Origin: Burkholderiales bacterium
Lineage (GTDB): Bacteria; Pseudomonadota; Gammaproteobacteria; Burkholderiales; Usitatibacteraceae
Reading direction: 5' to 3'
Length of the DNA: 8,152 nt
Assembly: GCA_026786225.1 (NCBI GenBank)
Contig: JAJAYN010000108.1
Coordinates: forward strand, 1-8,152
The notes under the pieces were generated by a model. The model was given only the letters and a program-made list of their open reading frames with translations, searched no databases and was not told the origin of the DNA. This document shows, in pieces, positions 6,661-8,152 of the stretch. How positions within the stretch are numbered: the stretch's first letter is position 1; each line of letters opens with the position of its first letter. Made by a program: the position numbers and the translations under genes.

Positions 6661-6701
6661 ATCCCGAACGGGATCCGCGGATTGCGCCAGCGACAGCAAT
6701 C
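6661..6701 (-). other. Two adjacent stem-loops at the hfq 3' end
   Basis: GATTGC (6680-6685) pairs with GCAATC (6696-6701) around a 10-base loop, overlapping the hfq stop codon, and ATCCCG/CGGGAT (6661-6674) forms a second short hairpin. Neither is followed by a T-run on the minus strand, so they are not convincing terminators. They could slow exonucleases or partly attenuate read-through into hflX (inference). Confidence 0.25.
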
Positions 6702-6939
6702 AGCCTTCGCTAGGCGCTTCAAACGGGACCGTTACTGCGCGCGCAGGCACTACAGTGGAAATGGCGTGCTTGTAGACCATTTGCGTGACTGTATTCTTGA
6801 GCAGCACCACATATTGATCGAACGATTCGATCTGGCCCTGAAGCTTTATGCCGTTGACGAGATAAATTGAAACGGGGACATGTTCCTTGCGCAATATATT
6901 CAGGAACGGGTCTTGTAGTAGTTGCCCTTTTGCACTCAT
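6700..6939 (-). CDS. hfq: RNA chaperone Hfq
   Basis: A 79-residue Sm-like protein that forms hexamers and pairs small RNAs with their mRNA targets. The core is nearly identical to E. coli Hfq: GQLLQDPFLN at 5-14 with Gln9 and Asp10 of the proximal RNA-binding face, Sm1 with VPVSIYLVNGIKLQGQIESF (21-40), and Sm2 with YKHAISTVVPAR (56-67) holding the Tyr-Lys-His pocket. The rim patch reads RKEH (17-20) where E. coli has RRER; one arginine is lost, a variant I recall as usual in betaproteobacteria. The C-terminal tail after residue 67 is only about 12 residues, against some 30 or more in E. coli. The start at 6939 has GGAG 9 nt upstream. A 313-base gene-free stretch separates it from der, leaving room for its own promoter and leader. 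Confidence 0.98.
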   Translation of the reverse strand: MSAKGQLLQDPFLNILRKEHVPVSIYLVNGIKLQGQIESFDQYVVLLKNTVTQMVYKHAISTVVPARAVTVPFEAPSEG

Positions 6940-7252
6940 GTTCTTGTTCTCCGATTTCTAGACTGCTGTTTGCAGGCAGATAGCCCCATCCGGGCCCATC
7001 TTTAACCCAGGCTTATCGCCAATTCACGTGAGACGGCCACACAAATCAATAAAAGCGCCTGTTTTTTGCCTGACCGAAATAAAACTCTAACTCAAACGCA
7101 CGACCTCTGCACGGAAGTCAGTCACCACAGGACGACAGACAGCAATTTCCGGGCCGGGTTCCCTGCAACAGTTGTTCCCAAGGCAGAAATTACCTGTGAC
7201 AAACAGATTCGCACGCTTCGTAGACGCAGAAAGCACGCCGGATGTGCACCCA
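6940..7252 (-). other. Gene-free der-hfq interval; hfq leader region
   Basis: This 313-base stretch holds no convincing protein-coding gene. Besides the hfq ribosome-binding site it has a T6 run flanked by two direct copies of GCCTG (7057-7072) and a C/G-rich patch with repeated CCCATC (about 6984-7000). No sigma-70 promoter with good -35 and -10 boxes could be picked by eye, and no hairpin followed by a T-run marks the end of der. An hfq promoter is expected here because of the distance, but its position is not shown by the sequence. Confidence 0.4.
6949..6952 (-). promoter_or_regulatory. Ribosome-binding site of hfq
   Basis: GGAG on the minus strand (context ATCGGAGAACAAGAAC) is 9 nt before the hfq ATG. 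It supports the 79-residue form. Confidence 0.7.
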
Positions 7253-8152
7253 TCAGCTATACATTTTTTTTGAGCGGATACGGCCCCGGCGTCTCTGGCG
7301 CTCCTGGCTCGCGGTGATTTCCTGAGGTTTCTTGTGCGCGTAGGGATTGGTCGCCTGTTTCAGGTCCACCCGTAGTGGCGTGCCTTTTAGCTTGAACGCA
7401 TCGCGAAATGCGTTTTCGAGGTATCGTTTGTAACTGTCCGCAAGATTGGCCAAACCTGAACCATGCACCACAACGACCGGGGGGTTATGTCCACCTTGGT
7501 GCGCGTACCGCAATTTTGGGCGGTTCAACCCATTCATCGGTGGCTGGTGTGCTGCCACAGCCGCAATCAAGGCTCGCGTGAGTTTGGGTGTCGAGAGCTT
7601 CGACATCGCGGCCGCGAACGCCTGGTCAATCGACGCAAACAAAGGCATTACGCCCATCCCGTCTTTGGCGGAAATCGTATGGAAATTGGCAAAGCTCAAG
7701 AAATGCAGCTTCCTGTCGTACTCGATCTTGGTGCGCTCCCGCGTATAGCTGTCGAGGTTATCCCACTTGTTGATACCCACCACCAGCGCCCTGCCGGATT
7801 CAAGAATGAAGCCCGCGATATGCGCATCCTGTTCCGAAATTTCCTGGCGCGCATCCATGAGCAGGAGTACGACATTTGCGTCTTCAATGGCTTGTAACGT
7901 CTTGACGACCGAAAATTTCTCTACCGCTTCAAAGACTTTGCCGCGCTTTCTGATGCCGGCCGTGTCGATAATGGTGTACTGCTTGCCGTTGCGCAAAAGC
8001 GGAATGTAAATCGAGTCCCTTGTCGTCCCAGGCTCGTCAAATGCAATCACCCTGTCTTCGCCCAGCAGGCGATTGACGAGCGTGGATTTGCCGACGTTGG
8101 GCCGCCCAACGATGGCAATTTTGGGATGGTCGGGATCAGGTTCGTCGACAGC
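7253..8152 (-). CDS. der: Ribosome-assembly GTPase Der (EngA), C-terminal part
   Basis: The frame enters from the right edge and gives 299 residues. Der has two tandem GTPase domains and a KH-like domain and is needed for 50S subunit maturation. The fragment starts just before the second G domain: G1 GRPNVGKST (16-24 of the fragment), the switch residues PGTTRDS (41-47), G3 DTAG (63-66), G4 NKWD (128-131) and G5 SAKDG (161-165). The KH-like domain follows, with RPKLRYAHQGG, PVVVVHGSG, YKRYLENAFRDAF and GTPLRVDLK, and a basic tail ERQRRRGRIRSKKMYS. Roughly the first 150 residues, with the first G domain, lie outside the window. The GTG at 8050 is an internal valine, not the start. A run of eight A lies five codons before the stop. 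The hfq gene follows 313 nt later. Confidence 0.97.
   Translation of the reverse strand, partial: AVDEPDPDHPKIAIVGRPNVGKSTLVNRLLGEDRVIAFDEPGTTRDSIYIPLLRNGKQYTIIDTAGIRKRGKVFEAVEKFSVVKTLQAIEDANVVLLLMDARQEISEQDAHIAGFILESGRALVVGINKWDNLDSYTRERTKIEYDRKLHFLSFANFHTISAKDGMGVMPLFASIDQAFAAAMSKLSTPKLTRALIAAVAAHQPPMNGLNRPKLRYAHQGGHNPPVVVVHGSGLANLADSYKRYLENAFRDAFKLKGTPLRVDLKQATNPYAHKKPQEITASQERQRRRGRIRSKKMYS

Noticed and set aside
7025..7047. CRP-like site (TGTGT ... TCACG) upstream of hfq
   Set aside because: The half-sites are spaced by seven instead of six bases and each has a mismatch, so it is not a convincing binding site.
1..8152. CRISPR arrays, insertion sequences, rRNA or defence genes
   Set aside because: No spaced direct repeats, transposase motifs, terminal inverted repeats or rRNA sequence were seen; the window is filled by conserved housekeeping genes.

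Overview
The window carries a conserved housekeeping block, all on the minus strand, whose order in transcription is der (partial) - hfq - hflX - hflK - hflC - DUF2065 - hisZ - purA - start of a membrane-protein gene. The proteins and this order (der next to hfq; hisZ between a DUF2065 gene and purA) point to a betaproteobacterium. Base composition looks moderate, roughly mid-50s % GC by eye. The genus cannot be named; the HisZ and Der sequences would fit Nitrosomonadales or a neighbouring order, which is inference only.

Layout in transcription order, from the right-hand end: the C-terminal 299 residues of the ribosome-assembly GTPase Der (7253-8152); a 313-base gene-free stretch holding the hfq leader; the RNA chaperone Hfq (6700-6939); the ribosome-splitting GTPase HflX (5347-6573); the SPFH membrane proteins HflK (3959 to 5152 or 5314) and HflC (3065-3943), which form the FtsH-regulating complex; a strong hairpin terminator (2988-3023); a two-helix DUF2065 protein (2741-2926); HisZ (1585-2739), regulatory subunit of ATP phosphoribosyltransferase; PurA, adenylosuccinate synthetase (234-1565); a probable terminator (161-221); and the first 22 codons of a hydrophobic, probably transporter, gene running off the left edge (1-67).

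The terminator behind hflC divides the block into a stress and quality-control unit (hfq, hflX, hflK, hflC) and a metabolic unit (DUF2065, hisZ, purA). Genes in the second unit are packed very tightly: 1 nt between DUF2065 and hisZ, 19 nt between hisZ and purA. DUF2065 and hisZ start with GTG and TTG.

No undescribed system is evident. The most interesting local point is the HflK N-terminus: an upstream in-frame ATG with a good ribosome-binding site would add 54 residues and a second hydrophobic segment. The remaining observations are modest: homopolymer runs at gene ends, a possibly near-leaderless hflX, and a membrane-protein start at the window edge. Long plus-strand open frames are antisense shadows lying in codon register with the real genes.
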